Source of the DNA: an uncultured Clostridia bacterium
GTDB taxonomy: Bacteria > Bacillota > Clostridia > TANB77 > CAG-508
NCBI GenBank assembly: GCA_904381285.1
Contig: CAJFII010000004.1
Coordinates: 1 to 64,000, forward strand
Direction: 5' to 3'
Length of the DNA: 64,000 nucleotides
A model generated the notes under the pieces. It searched no databases, was not told the DNA's origin, and was given only the letters and a program-made list of their open reading frames with translations. The first letter of the stretch is position 1. Every line of letters starts with the position of its first letter. This document shows positions 45,080-54,030 of this stretch, piece by piece. A program made the translations under genes and the position numbers.

Positions 45080-46183
45080 CTATATTTTTTGTCTAAAGAA
45101 AGCATTATATTTGTTCAAATCTTGATTAACAAAAATCTCTCCTTCTACTCCCTTTTCCTCTATTAAAATTGCTTTTACATGTAGCATTTTATTACTTAAA
45201 TCTGATGCATCTCCCAAATATATCGTTTTTTTCTCTTGTTCTGAAATAATAGTATAATTCTGCTTATCTTGTATATTAATTTTACTAATTAAATTGCCAA
45301 TTTCATTTCCATTTGCAACATCCATTATTTTTAACACTTTTTCTAAGCGTTCTAAATCATCACTATTTAATCTATTTCCTTCCTTTATGTCTTCTTGTGG
45401 TGTTGTATATCCTGTAATTATTGGTACATTTAATTTTTCTTGTGATATTTCTAATATATATCCTTGATTATTAATATATGCATAACTATTTGCATATTCT
45501 AACATATATGTAGTTTTTCTTTCTTTTACACTAATTTCTATTTTATTCGGCAATTTTCTTTGTATTTCAACACTTTCTATGTATGCATTTTGCTTAATAT
45601 TTTTTGTAATTGTTTTAGAGCTTGTCTTATATATATTTTCACCTATCTTAATTCCTGATAAACTAACAATTGTATCACTACTTATTTTTTCATTATTTAC
45701 AACATTTATTTCTGAAATATTAAATAATGGCGACATCATGAAAAAGATAAATGATGCAACTAACGCACTTAGCAAAATAGTCCATTTTACTATGCCTCTT
45801 ATAATTATATTTTTTTTGCTTTTTTTATTTCTTTTATTAGTACTATTTTTCCTTTGTATTTTTTGCTTTTTTTCATTTATTTTATTGTTTTTTGTATTAG
45901 TTTTTATATTTTCTTTTTTATTGTGCTTTTGTATTTTTTTTCCTTTTACAGTATTTCTATTATTTACCTTTTCTTTTGGTATTTTAGTAACACCAATTAC
46001 AATTTCATTATCGAAATCAAATTTATCTGTATCTTCTTGGGCAGACTTAGACTTGCCTGCCCTGTTATTATTTTTTTTAGGCTTGATTTTTGATTTATTC
46101 TTTTTTTTATTTTCTTTGTTTTCATCGTCCAAGTAAAGAAAGTTTAATTCAGTGTTTTTTTGTTTTTTTACCAATACTATCAC
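45080..46183 (-). CDS. ftsQ: division protein FtsQ/DivIB
   Basis: 367 residues. A long Lys/Asn-rich cytoplasmic region (residues 1-130), one membrane helix (WTILLSALVASFIFFMM), then a POTRA domain starting FNISEINVVNNEKIS with SVEIQRKLPNKIEISVKERK. Part of the divisome scaffold with FtsL and FtsB. The GTG at 46183 overlaps the murA stop by four bases (GTGA), an arrangement that couples translation. Confidence 0.88.
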   Translation of the reverse strand: MIVLVKKQKNTELNFLYLDDENKENKKKNKSKIKPKKNNNRAGKSKSAQEDTDKFDFDNEIVIGVTKIPKEKVNNRNTVKGKKIQKHNKKENIKTNTKNNKINEKKQKIQRKNSTNKRNKKSKKNIIIRGIVKWTILLSALVASFIFFMMSPLFNISEINVVNNEKISSDTIVSLSGIKIGENIYKTSSKTITKNIKQNAYIESVEIQRKLPNKIEISVKERKTTYMLEYANSYAYINNQGYILEISQEKLNVPIITGYTTPQEDIKEGNRLNSDDLERLEKVLKIMDVANGNEIGNLISKINIQDKQNYTIISEQEKKTIYLGDASDLSNKMLHVKAILIEEKGVEGEIFVNQDLNKYNAFFRQKI

Positions 46184-47430
46184 ACTTCTTTCGTAATTTT
46201 CGCTCCTAACTTGTTTAGCTTTCCATCTAAGTCTTCATATCCTCTTAATATATATTCTATATTATTCACTCTTGTTTTTCCTCTTGCTACAAGTCCAGCT
46301 ATAACTAGTGCTGCTCCTCCTCTTAAATCTGTTGCTTCTACATTTACTCCATTTAGCTTTCTAATTCCATGAATTACAGCTGTTCTACCTTCTATAGTAG
46401 CTTTTGCTCCCATTCTTTGTAATTCTGCTATATATTTATATCTATTTTCAAATATATTTTCTATTATAACAGAATTTCCTTTTGCTACTGTAAGTATAGT
46501 TGCAAATATAGCTTGCATGTCAGTTGGAAATCCTGGATATGGCATTGTTTTTATATCTACTGCTTGCAATTTCTTAGGTGCCTGTAATAAAATTTCTTCT
46601 TTTCCTATATCTAAATTACATCCACATTCTTCTAATTTTTCTAGCACAGGGGTTAAATGTTGTGGTATTACATTTTTTAGAAGTATATTTCCACCAGTAA
46701 TAGCTCCTGCACATAATAATGTTCCTGCTTCTATTCTATCTGGCATTACTTTGTATCCTGTATCTTTTAATCCTGCTACACCTTTTATAACAATTTGACT
46801 AGTTCCTGCTCCAGTAATTTTGGCTCCTAGTTTGTTTAAAAAGTTTTGTAAATCAATTATTTCTGGTTCCATTGCAGCATTTGATATTACTGTAGTTCCG
46901 TCTGCTAAAGTTGCTGCTAGAATTGCATTTTCTGTTGCTCCTACACTAGGAAAATCGAAGTGTATTTTTCCAGGCTTTATTATATCACACTTGCAACTAA
47001 TATATCCAGTGTTTTCGCTAATATTTATGCCTAAATTTTCAAAAGCTTTTAAATGCAAATCAATTGGTCTTGCTCCAATATCACATCCTCCAGGGCATGA
47101 AAAGGTTGCTTTCTTAAATCTTCCTAGTAATGCTCCTGCAAGTATTACTGATGAACGCATTTTTCTCATTAGATTTTCTGGTATTTCGTATTTTTCTATA
47201 TTTCTTGCATCTACTACTATCTTCTCTCTATTTCTTTTTATTTTACATCCTAAATATTTTAGTATTTCTAACATTACTTTTGTATCATGTATGTTCGGTA
47301 CATTATATAGTCTTGTGATTCCACTATTCAAAATTGTTGCCGCTAATATTGGTAATGATGCATTTTTTGAGCCTGATACCAAACTTTCTCCTTCTAGTTT
47401 TTTTCCTCCTGTTATAATATATGTACTCAT
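46180..47430 (-). CDS. murA: UDP-N-acetylglucosamine 1-carboxyvinyltransferase
   Basis: First committed step of peptidoglycan synthesis, moving enolpyruvate from PEP to UDP-GlcNAc. 416 residues; LVSGSKNASLPILAATIL with the active Lys, and the loop FSCPGGCDIGARPIDLH, whose Cys is the fosfomycin target. C-terminal Asp region ATDLRGGAALVIAGL. It heads the murA-ftsQ-DUF881 run. Confidence 0.96.
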   Translation of the reverse strand: MSTYIITGGKKLEGESLVSGSKNASLPILAATILNSGITRLYNVPNIHDTKVMLEILKYLGCKIKRNREKIVVDARNIEKYEIPENLMRKMRSSVILAGALLGRFKKATFSCPGGCDIGARPIDLHLKAFENLGINISENTGYISCKCDIIKPGKIHFDFPSVGATENAILAATLADGTTVISNAAMEPEIIDLQNFLNKLGAKITGAGTSQIVIKGVAGLKDTGYKVMPDRIEAGTLLCAGAITGGNILLKNVIPQHLTPVLEKLEECGCNLDIGKEEILLQAPKKLQAVDIKTMPYPGFPTDMQAIFATILTVAKGNSVIIENIFENRYKYIAELQRMGAKATIEGRTAVIHGIRKLNGVNVEATDLRGGAALVIAGLVARGKTRVNNIEYILRGYEDLDGKLNKLGAKITKEV

Positions 47431-47567
47431 AATAAATTCACTCTCCTTATGTTATATATTTTATGCTAACCACATAAAGAGAGTGAATTTTTCATTTTGC
47501 ACATCCATTTGTAATGTATCAATAATATTTTATTTTATGTGTTATTTTACTGTTGCTATTATACGTT

Positions 47568-47613
47568 AAAAGTTCTAAAATTTCACAATTATTCTCAAAA
47601 TTTTAGAACTTTT
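47568..47613. terminator. 16-base-pair stem between murA and the toxin-antitoxin pair
   Basis: 47568-47583 pairs with 47598-47613 (AAAAGTTCTAAAATTT and its complement) around 14 bases. A and T runs lie at both ends, so it can stop transcription from the toxin-antitoxin pair. Confidence 0.75.
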
Positions 47614-47718
47614 ATTAAACTAATAAATTCCTTACTAGTTATTATTTTAAACTTGCACAAACTATAATAAGTTTATTTCCAATTGCTTCAAACCAGTAAC
47701 AGATATATCATTTAAATG

Positions 47719-47949
47719 TTATGCAACCTTTTCTTTATAATTTACAATTGTCACTTCTGTTGCTAATTCCTTTAATTGATTTACAATTTTTTCAATGTTT
47801 TCTGCTGTTTCATCATCAAAGTATTGTTCTCCACATTGAGTGCATACTTTTGCTGGAACTCCTTTAATAATAATAATTGTATTTTCCAAATCAACTACAT
47901 AATTTACTTTCTTTTCTTCTAGATTTCCTTTACACATAAAACAATTCAT
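47719..47949 (-). CDS. YgiT/MqsA-type zinc-finger antitoxin-like protein
   Basis: About 76 residues from the ATG at 47949. Two CxxC pairs, CFMCKGN and CTQCGEQYFDD, form the zinc finger seen in the N-terminus of MqsA; the C-terminal HTH of full MqsA is missing. It overlaps the stop of the DUF4258 gene by TAATG, with an AGGAGG ribosome site. Such pairs are annotated as type II toxin-antitoxin modules. Confidence 0.8.
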   Translation of the reverse strand: MNCFMCKGNLEEKKVNYVVDLENTIIIIKGVPAKVCTQCGEQYFDDETAENIEKIVNQLKELATEVTIVNYKEKVA

Positions 47950-48275
47950 TATTTTTCCCTCCTTGTTTTCATATCTTCTTCCCATTTATCTGTATTTGGA
48001 TAATATGCCGTTATCATATGAACAGTGTCTTCACTTACTCCGCATACTATATGTATTATCTTATTATTTGTATTATGTCCTAATATCAAGCAACTTGGAT
48101 ATGGATAATCATCATAATAATATTCTATTATTTTTCCATTACTAATTGCAGTTTTCACATCAGATATTAAAATATTTCTTTGATTTAATCTGTTTAAGCA
48201 ATGCTTTGTCCAATCTATTTTTCTTTTTGCTATATATTCTCTTATATTTTCAATATTTAATAAATCTTCGTTCAA
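47949..48275 (-). CDS. DUF4258 protein, probable toxin partner
   Basis: About 108 residues if it starts at the TTG at 48275, which follows AAGGAGGAG; the longer frame to 48338 lacks a ribosome site. DUF4258 features: HCLNRLNQRNILISDVKTAI, the tyrosine-rich YYYDDYPYPSCLILG, IHIVCGVSEDTVHMITAYYP. The family has the RelE/BrnT-like fold and is found upstream of YgiT-type antitoxins, as here. Toxicity is inferred from context only. Confidence 0.78.
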   Translation of the reverse strand: MNEDLLNIENIREYIAKRKIDWTKHCLNRLNQRNILISDVKTAISNGKIIEYYYDDYPYPSCLILGHNTNNKIIHIVCGVSEDTVHMITAYYPNTDKWEEDMKTRREK

Positions 48276-48297
48276 CTTTTTCTCCTCCTTATTTATT

Positions 48298-48582
48298 TTA
48301 GCATAAAATAGATAATTTATGCAATTCTTTTTTTCCAACTTGTGCTAACCATAATTTAAACGGCTCTGCTTTTTTAGATGGTATTGATTGGATTAAACGT
48401 AAAACTTGCTCTGTATTCATTACATCAGTATTATAATATTTACCATCAACAGATTTCATCTTCAGTTGGTTAGTATCACTAACCAACTCACTTTCCTCTT
48501 GAATTAACTTATTTTTAAGCCATTTCCAATAATTTCTCGATTTTTGATAATCATTATCTGTTAATACTGCAACTATATCTTT
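48298..48582 (-). pseudogene. remnant of a BRO-N/DinD-type gene
   Basis: An open stretch of about 94 codons without a start, beginning directly after the patatin stop. It encodes the middle of a BRO-N domain: VLTDNDYQKSRNYWKWLKN, MKSVDGKYYNTDVMNTEQVL and FKLWLAQVGK. After QVGK the family sequence is lost. No CGG occurs in phase, so this is a true deletion remnant and not a recoded gene. It marks phage or mobile activity next to the toxin-antitoxin pair. Confidence 0.75.
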
Positions 48583-49425
48583 TTATTCAAATTCTTGCAA
48601 TACCTTTCTTAATCTGCTTATTTGGCTAATTGCATATTTGTATCCTTCCTCATAGCAATAATCTATTTTCTTTATATTAAACACACTTGATTTACTCACA
48701 TCTATATCAAAAACTATATCACTAATATTTATACATTCTCTTGCTAATTCTTCAAATATAGTATCTATAGATTTCATAGCAATATTATATATTCCTTTTG
48801 GTTTTGAATTCTTATTTAAAACAAACTTTACACTTAAAATTTTATCTACACCTAATTTTTTTACTTCATCTGCTGGTATATTATCTAATACTCCTCCATC
48901 TACAAATCGATATTCCTTATAGTCAAATGGTGCAAATACTCCTGGGTAACTGCAACTTGCTCTTACTACTTTTGCAATTTCTATATTTTTTATATAATAA
49001 TCTTCTTCTTGATTATAATTAGTAAAAACATATTTCTTACTTGTATTTATATCTACTGTTGGTATTGCTATTGGTATTTTTAATTCATTTATATTTTTTA
49101 CATTCTTATACTTTGCCGCTTCTCTTAACGCTAGTTCTATATTAATACTAGATAATGCACCATCTAGCCTTATTCCTTTACCACTTTTTACATTTGTCAC
49201 CATTTCTCCAGGATTTGCCCTTAGCACTCCTTTTGCAAAATACCTAAACAATTTTATCATTTCTTCTGGTGTATATCCCATTGCATATAATGCGGCAACA
49301 ATGCTACCTGCACTTGTTCCAGCAACTGCATCTATTTTTATATTATTTTCATTTAGTGCTTTCAATACTCCAATATGTGCTGCTCCTTTTACTCCGCCTC
49401 CAGAAAATGCAATACCTAATTTCAT
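48583..49425 (-). CDS. patatin-like phospholipase
   Basis: 280 residues, serine acyl hydrolase with a Ser-Asp dyad. Oxyanion motif FSGGGVKGAAHIGVL at the N-terminus, nucleophile in AGTSAGSIVAAL near residue 40, catalytic Asp in FVDGGVLDNIPADEV near 183. Cytoplasmic or peripheral; cleaves phospholipid esters. No known partner system (for example CBASS cyclases) is adjacent, so a defence role is not supported. Confidence 0.9.
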   Translation of the reverse strand: MKLGIAFSGGGVKGAAHIGVLKALNENNIKIDAVAGTSAGSIVAALYAMGYTPEEMIKLFRYFAKGVLRANPGEMVTNVKSGKGIRLDGALSSINIELALREAAKYKNVKNINELKIPIAIPTVDINTSKKYVFTNYNQEEDYYIKNIEIAKVVRASCSYPGVFAPFDYKEYRFVDGGVLDNIPADEVKKLGVDKILSVKFVLNKNSKPKGIYNIAMKSIDTIFEELARECINISDIVFDIDVSKSSVFNIKKIDYCYEEGYKYAISQISRLRKVLQEFE

Positions 49426-49529
49426 TTTTATTCACACTCCTATTTAATCTAAATACATTATATCTTAAATCTAACTAAAAATATATATTTTTTTCACTCT
49501 TTATTTTTTATTTAAAATAATGATTTACA

Positions 49530-49570
49530 AAAGACAAATTAGACTGATACTACCAGTCTAATTTGTCTTT
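49530..49570 (-). terminator. 17-base-pair perfect hairpin after the foreign gene
   Basis: 49530-49546 pairs with 49554-49570, loop of seven, and nine more outer pairs follow with two mismatches. It starts ten bases past the stop of 49580-50332. Probably the terminator carried in with that gene. Confidence 0.8.
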
Positions 49571-49579
49571 CATAAATCA

Positions 49580-50332
49580 TTACTTCAAATCATAAAACAT
49601 CTTTTCCAGTACTATTCTGAGGTCTTGTAGAACATTCCATGGTACACAGAAGCACCATTGACCAGAAGGATCTATCTCTTGCAGCCAAATAACCGTCGTT
49701 AAGTAGGCATTTGCATAGAGGTTTGTTAGAGCAAAAGTATACCCGTATTCTATTCTAAGCTTTCGCTTTGTTTCTGAGAGCATATCATAAAAATAAATGT
49801 ACTCTCCTCTAATTTTGAAATTCTGATACACTTCTCGGATTCTGACTATGCCTTCAGCTCTCTCCGGTTTTGCTGACTTACTGTAAATGTAAAGTCTCTG
49901 CTTGTTTCTTCTTAAAAATTCTTTTAGCATTTTTAGGTTATTCTCTGATGTCAGCTCCTTTACATCAATCGACATACAAATCTCTTCTACAATTTTTGCC
50001 AGGTGTATCCTTGCTGTCATGAACTCGTCAAAAACCGCTTCCGACACATATTTCTCGCTTTTTAAAACTTTGTAAGAAAAGTCCGTATACAAAATCATCA
50101 TTGCTAAAATAATGATTTCTCTTTCCTTGAAAGTTCCTACAAATGGAAATAGATTGTTTTCATAGTATATATCTATTTGACCATCCTTCTCATCCATTTG
50201 TAAGTGTCCTACTGTGCCCAGAATTTTGCCTACTGAATTTGCGACATTTTTATCTCTTATGTGCCGCTCCTTTACAGCGTTTAGTTCTTCAGTAACCTCG
50301 TTGATTCTCTCCATGATTTCATTAGTGTTCAC
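49580..50332 (-). CDS. hypothetical protein of foreign composition, with a sense CGG codon
   Basis: 250 residues, not recognised. N-terminal helix (EIMERINEVTEELNAVKERH), central ILAMMILYTDFSYKVLKSEKY, C-terminal WLQEIDPSGQWCFCVPWNVLQDL. It could be a small DUF protein from a mobile element. Its codon use is clearly different: many CG-containing codons, CCG, TCG, ACG, and the only in-frame sense CGG of a substantial gene in this window (codon 23, Arg in KERH). Shifting there would hit TAA three codons on, so either CGG is read in some way or the gene is not yet adapted to this host. Recent transfer is likely. Confidence 0.65.
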   Translation of the reverse strand: MNTNEIMERINEVTEELNAVKERHIRDKNVANSVGKILGTVGHLQMDEKDGQIDIYYENNLFPFVGTFKEREIIILAMMILYTDFSYKVLKSEKYVSEAVFDEFMTARIHLAKIVEEICMSIDVKELTSENNLKMLKEFLRRNKQRLYIYSKSAKPERAEGIVRIREVYQNFKIRGEYIYFYDMLSETKRKLRIEYGYTFALTNLYANAYLTTVIWLQEIDPSGQWCFCVPWNVLQDLRIVLEKMFYDLK

Positions 50333-50447
50333 TTATTTTTCCTCCTTAATTGTGGTTGGTTTAATTTTACCAATTATATTACTTACCATTATACAGCACT
50401 TCTTGTTTTATGTCAATTCAGTATATTGTTAACCATATCCAATTATA

Positions 50448-50476
50448 TTGACTTTTGTCTTACATATTTATATAAT
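50448..50476 (+). promoter_or_regulatory. cdd promoter
   Basis: TTGACT at 50448-50453, a 17-base spacer, TATAAT at 50471-50476. The cytidine deaminase ribosome site AGAGAG follows 20 bases on. Confidence 0.8.
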
Positions 50477-50506
50477 TAAAACATATTTTTGAAAGAGAGT
50501 GATTGT

Positions 50507-50899
50507 ATGGATATTAAAAAAGCTATTAATATTGCAAAAGAAACTAGACTTAATGCTTGTGCTGATAAATACTTTGTTGGTGCTTGTCTTGTTACTAAAG
50601 ATGGAAAATATTATTCTGGATGCAATATTGAAAATGATGGTATACAAAGTATTTGTGCTGAAAGAACTGCTTTTGTAAAAGCTTTATCTGAGGGTGAGCA
50701 TGAATTTAGCTATATTGTAGTAGTTGGTGGTTTTAAAGATAACCCTACTTTAGAAAAGTGTTTACCTTGTGGATATTGTAGACAATTCATGAACCAATAT
50801 GTTGATTCTGATTTTAAAATTTATACTTGTTTTGGAGAAAATGATACAATAGAAGAATATACTATTTCTGATTTGTTGCCACATTCTTTTAGTTTATAA
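50507..50899 (+). CDS. cdd: cytidine deaminase
   Basis: Zinc enzyme converting cytidine or deoxycytidine to uridine forms, about 130 residues. Zinc and proton-shuttle motifs: CAERTAFVKA and LPCGYCRQFM; N-terminal FVGACLVTKDGKYYSGCNIEN. The ATG at 50507 has AGAGAG upstream, so the TTG at 50489 is less likely. Single gene with a clear promoter and a terminator shared with queA. Confidence 0.93.
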   Translation: MDIKKAINIAKETRLNACADKYFVGACLVTKDGKYYSGCNIENDGIQSICAERTAFVKALSEGEHEFSYIVVVGGFKDNPTLEKCLPCGYCRQFMNQYVDSDFKIYTCFGENDTIEEYTISDLLPHSFSL

Positions 50900-50933
50900 T
50901 TTTTCTTAATAAATCTTTAAATAAAATAAAAAC

Positions 50934-50973
50934 AAACCTCAAGATATATATTTTTATGATTATCTTGAGGTTT
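50934..50973. terminator. terminator between convergent cdd and queA
   Basis: AAACCTCAAGATA (50934-50946) pairs with TATCTTGAGGTTT (50961-50973), A/T runs on both sides. Confidence 0.85.
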
Positions 50974-51012
50974 TAAATTTATTAATCTATTTAACAATAT
51001 AATTCTTGTTTT

Positions 51013-52035
51013 TTACATTATAAACATCGCATCTCCAAAGCTAAAAAATCTATACTTTTCTTTTACCGCTTCTTCATATGCATTCATTATATAGTCCTTT
51101 CCAGCAAATGCTGATACTAGCATAATTAACGTAGATTCTGGTAAGTGAAAATTTGTAATTAATGCATCAATACATTTAAATTTATATCCTGGATAAATAA
51201 ATATACTTGTATCTCCCTCACATTCTTTTACCATTCCATTATCATCTGCTATAGACTCCAAAACTCTACATGAAGTTGTTCCTACAGAAATAATTCTTCC
51301 ACCATTTTTTCTAGTATTATTTATTTTTTCTACATCCTCTTGTTTTATATAATAATGTTCTGAATGCATATTATGATTTTCTATTTCTTCTACTTTTACT
51401 GGTCTAAATGTCCCAATACCTACATGTAATGTAACATTTGCTATTTCTACACCTTTTTTCTTTATTTCTTCTAATAGTTCATCTGTAAAATGTAAGCCTG
51501 CTGTTGGAGCAGCTGCTGAGCCATCATATTTTGCATATACTGTTTGATATCTATCTTTTTGTTTTAATCTTTCATGTATATATGGCGGAAGTGGCATTAA
51601 TCCGATTTTATCTAATATTTCATTAAAAATACCTTGGTATTCGAATTTTACCTTTCTATTTCCACCTTCTAGTACATCTAGCACAACCGCTTTCAACAAT
51701 CCGTCACCAAATGTGACTTCAACACCTGGATGTAATTTTCTTCCTGGTCGTACCATTACTTCCCAAATATCTCCTTCTATCCTATTTAATAAAAGAAATT
51801 CAACCCTTGCTCCTGTCTCTTTTTTTCCATAAAGTCTTGCTGGTATTACTTTTGTATTATTCCTTACTAAACAGTCTCCTGGTTTTAAATATTCTATTAT
51901 GTCTTTAAAAATTCTATGTTCTATAGTATGTGTTTTTCTATTTAAAACCATAAGTCTTGATGTATCCCTTTTTTCTATTGGTGTTTGTGCAATTAATTCT
52001 TCTGGTAAATCATATTTAAATTCTGAAACTTTCAC
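51013..52035 (-). CDS. queA: S-adenosylmethionine:tRNA ribosyltransferase-isomerase
   Basis: Penultimate step of queuosine synthesis in tRNAs with GUN anticodons, moving the ribosyl part of SAM to preQ1. 340 residues, full length. [21 protein letters not shown] at the N-terminus, [27 protein letters not shown] and [15 protein letters not shown] are family blocks. GTG start, overlapping the upstream stop by one base. No tgt gene is adjacent. Confidence 0.95.
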   Translation of the reverse strand: MKVSEFKYDLPEELIAQTPIEKRDTSRLMVLNRKTHTIEHRIFKDIIEYLKPGDCLVRNNTKVIPARLYGKKETGARVEFLLLNRIEGDIWEVMVRPGRKLHPGVEVTFGDGLLKAVVLDVLEGGNRKVKFEYQGIFNEILDKIGLMPLPPYIHERLKQKDRYQTVYAKYDGSAAAPTAGLHFTDELLEEIKKKGVEIANVTLHVGIGTFRPVKVEEIENHNMHSEHYYIKQEDVEKINNTRKNGGRIISVGTTSCRVLESIADDNGMVKECEGDTSIFIYPGYKFKCIDALITNFHLPESTLIMLVSAFAGKDYIMNAYEEAVKEKYRFFSFGDAMFIM

Positions 52036-53417
52036 TATATCTCATTCTCCTCTTTTTTCATTGTAATACTTCCTACATTTTCTACAGCTTTTGTAATTAT
52101 CATTTTTATTTCTTCAAATATATTTTCAGGTTCTTTAAATTCATCAAGTTTATATGAATATGTAAAATCGCTTTCACTATTAGGTTTACACGTATAAATA
52201 TCTTTGTTTAACCCCACATATCCATTATTTGTTTTTATTTCACAATTCATATAATCTGCATACCACTTTTTTAATCCTACATATCTTTCATCTTTATATC
52301 CATATTTAGCATAATCATGTAATGCAGGTACATCATATCCATATTCTTCTGAATTTCTTTCTAATGAATGTAAAAATTCATGAATAAATACTTCCTCTGG
52401 GAATGTGTTTATTCTTGCGTCATATTTATATGTATAACTCCTGTCGCTATTTGGTAATCTAATATTAGAGAAACCTATTCCAAGATAATCCATTCCACCA
52501 AGTCCAATCCAATCGTATACTGGTATATCTTTTTGATGTTCGTCATCACCTAACCTAACGCAAACAAAAATATGATCATAATGTTCTTTTTGTATATATG
52601 GTTCAATTATTTTTTCTATATTACTTGGTGCAACATAATATCCATTATCTAAATCATATGATAATGTTGTAATTGGTTCTTTTATTGTAATAAAGTCATA
52701 ATCTACTGTCATTTTATTTTTTGATAATTCTTCACATGATGCTTTAAAACGACTCATATTTTGTCTCATATCGCTAATATCATTCATGGTCATACTTAAT
52801 TGTATGTTATTTGTTGCTCCATTGTTTTCGATTTGTACGTTTGTATTTTCAAATACAAAACATGCAAAATTCCAATTTGTGCTAGTATTTTTATGTCCAG
52901 ATTCTATTGTAAAATCTGAAAACCAAGCTGTACCTGTACAATTATCATCATATCCACCTAGTCTGAAACCTAAATCAACACTTGTCCTATTTTTAGAATT
53001 AAAAATAAATTCTAACTTTTGCCAATCATTAGTTCCTGTTATGCTTTTAGATTTTTCTACTGTATTTGCTATACTTATATGAGCCCCTGCACTAGATGCT
53101 TCTTTCATAGTTTTTACATTTTCGGTTTTTACCATGCAAGTCACTTTATATGGAGTATTTGGAATAACAGAAATTGTTTTATAAAACATAGCATCATTCT
53201 CTTTTGGTGAAGATATTTTATAGCTACTTTTATCTGAATATTTAACTTGATCATCTCTTACAAATTCAGAAATATATGGCTTATATTCTGTTCTTACAAA
53301 TTCATTAAAATTATTAATTTTATATCTATCATATAATTTCAATGCTACAAATACTAATATAATAATTATAATGAAATATGCTATTCTACTAAAAACTGAT
53401 TTTTTATCTTTTGACAT
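52035..53417 (-). CDS. membrane-anchored zincin-like protein with CBM-like domain
   Basis: About 460 residues. One N-terminal membrane helix ([17 protein letters not shown]), then a beta-sandwich resembling a carbohydrate-binding module ([48 protein letters not shown]), then a C-terminal domain with [13 protein letters not shown], an HExxH-type zinc motif, and [10 protein letters not shown] after it. Likely an extracytoplasmic metalloprotease or amidase. Start at 53417 follows GGGAGA. The specific family is not recognised. Confidence 0.65.
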   Translation of the reverse strand: MSKDKKSVFSRIAYFIIIIILVFVALKLYDRYKINNFNEFVRTEYKPYISEFVRDDQVKYSDKSSYKISSPKENDAMFYKTISVIPNTPYKVTCMVKTENVKTMKEASSAGAHISIANTVEKSKSITGTNDWQKLEFIFNSKNRTSVDLGFRLGGYDDNCTGTAWFSDFTIESGHKNTSTNWNFACFVFENTNVQIENNGATNNIQLSMTMNDISDMRQNMSRFKASCEELSKNKMTVDYDFITIKEPITTLSYDLDNGYYVAPSNIEKIIEPYIQKEHYDHIFVCVRLGDDEHQKDIPVYDWIGLGGMDYLGIGFSNIRLPNSDRSYTYKYDARINTFPEEVFIHEFLHSLERNSEEYGYDVPALHDYAKYGYKDERYVGLKKWYADYMNCEIKTNNGYVGLNKDIYTCKPNSESDFTYSYKLDEFKEPENIFEEIKMIITKAVENVGSITMKKEENEI

Positions 53418-53488
53418 ACTGTTCTCCCATACTAAAAGAATTTCAATAATTATTATACTAAATTTTTTTAGCATATACAACGTCTTTT

Positions 53489-53842
53489 TTAATTTATATT
53501 TATATTGTTTATTAATTCTTCACATTCTTTCCAATTTGAAACCTTAATGCAACCATATTCTTTTTGTAATTTATTCAAAATTTGTAAAGTATTATCTTTT
53601 GAATCTAAATCTGCAACAATAATATCTTTTATGTATTCTTCTTTACCATATAAAAACCTAAATAAGATTGAACGCATAAAACCTTCTATTTTATCTTCTT
53701 GATTTTTAACTGCTATAATCACATAAATTCCGTCAGACCTTAAATTTGTATAAGAAAATATGTATATAATATTTTTTATAATTTCAAACAATCCATATAA
53801 AGCAAGTGTCCAAACAACAGCATTTAATATAAAATCCCACAT
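53489..53842 (-). CDS. small membrane protein with glycosyltransferase-like segment
   Basis: 117 residues: an N-terminal helix (FILNAVVWTLALYGLFEIIK) and a short domain with IYVIIAVKNQEDKIEGFMRSI and IIVADLDSKDNTLQILNKL. The latter resembles the first half of a GT2 fold, but it is far too short to be a complete transferase. Conserved-looking, function unknown. It lies directly upstream of the zincin gene. Confidence 0.55.
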   Translation of the reverse strand: MWDFILNAVVWTLALYGLFEIIKNIIYIFSYTNLRSDGIYVIIAVKNQEDKIEGFMRSILFRFLYGKEEYIKDIIVADLDSKDNTLQILNKLQKEYGCIKVSNWKECEELINNININ

Positions 53843-54030
53843 AACAATGCCTCCTTGTTTATCATATGATATTATCCTAAATTTTGTTACTTAAAATAAT
53901 GTATAAATCTTTTTTAAATTAACGATAATATTTTAGAAAGTAATTTAAATTTTGTTAATTAATTTTATTGATTTGATATTTATCTTGTGGTATCATGAAT
54001 AGTGGAAATAATTTTATAGGAGGTTTTTTT

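Noticed and set aside
48298-48582. BRO-type fragment as a ninth recoded gene
   Set aside because: No in-phase CGG is present and the family sequence is missing at both ends, so it is a deletion remnant.
48583-49425. Patatin as an effector of an anti-phage system
   Set aside because: No cyclase, sensor or other defence partner is adjacent. A plain lipid hydrolase is the safer call.
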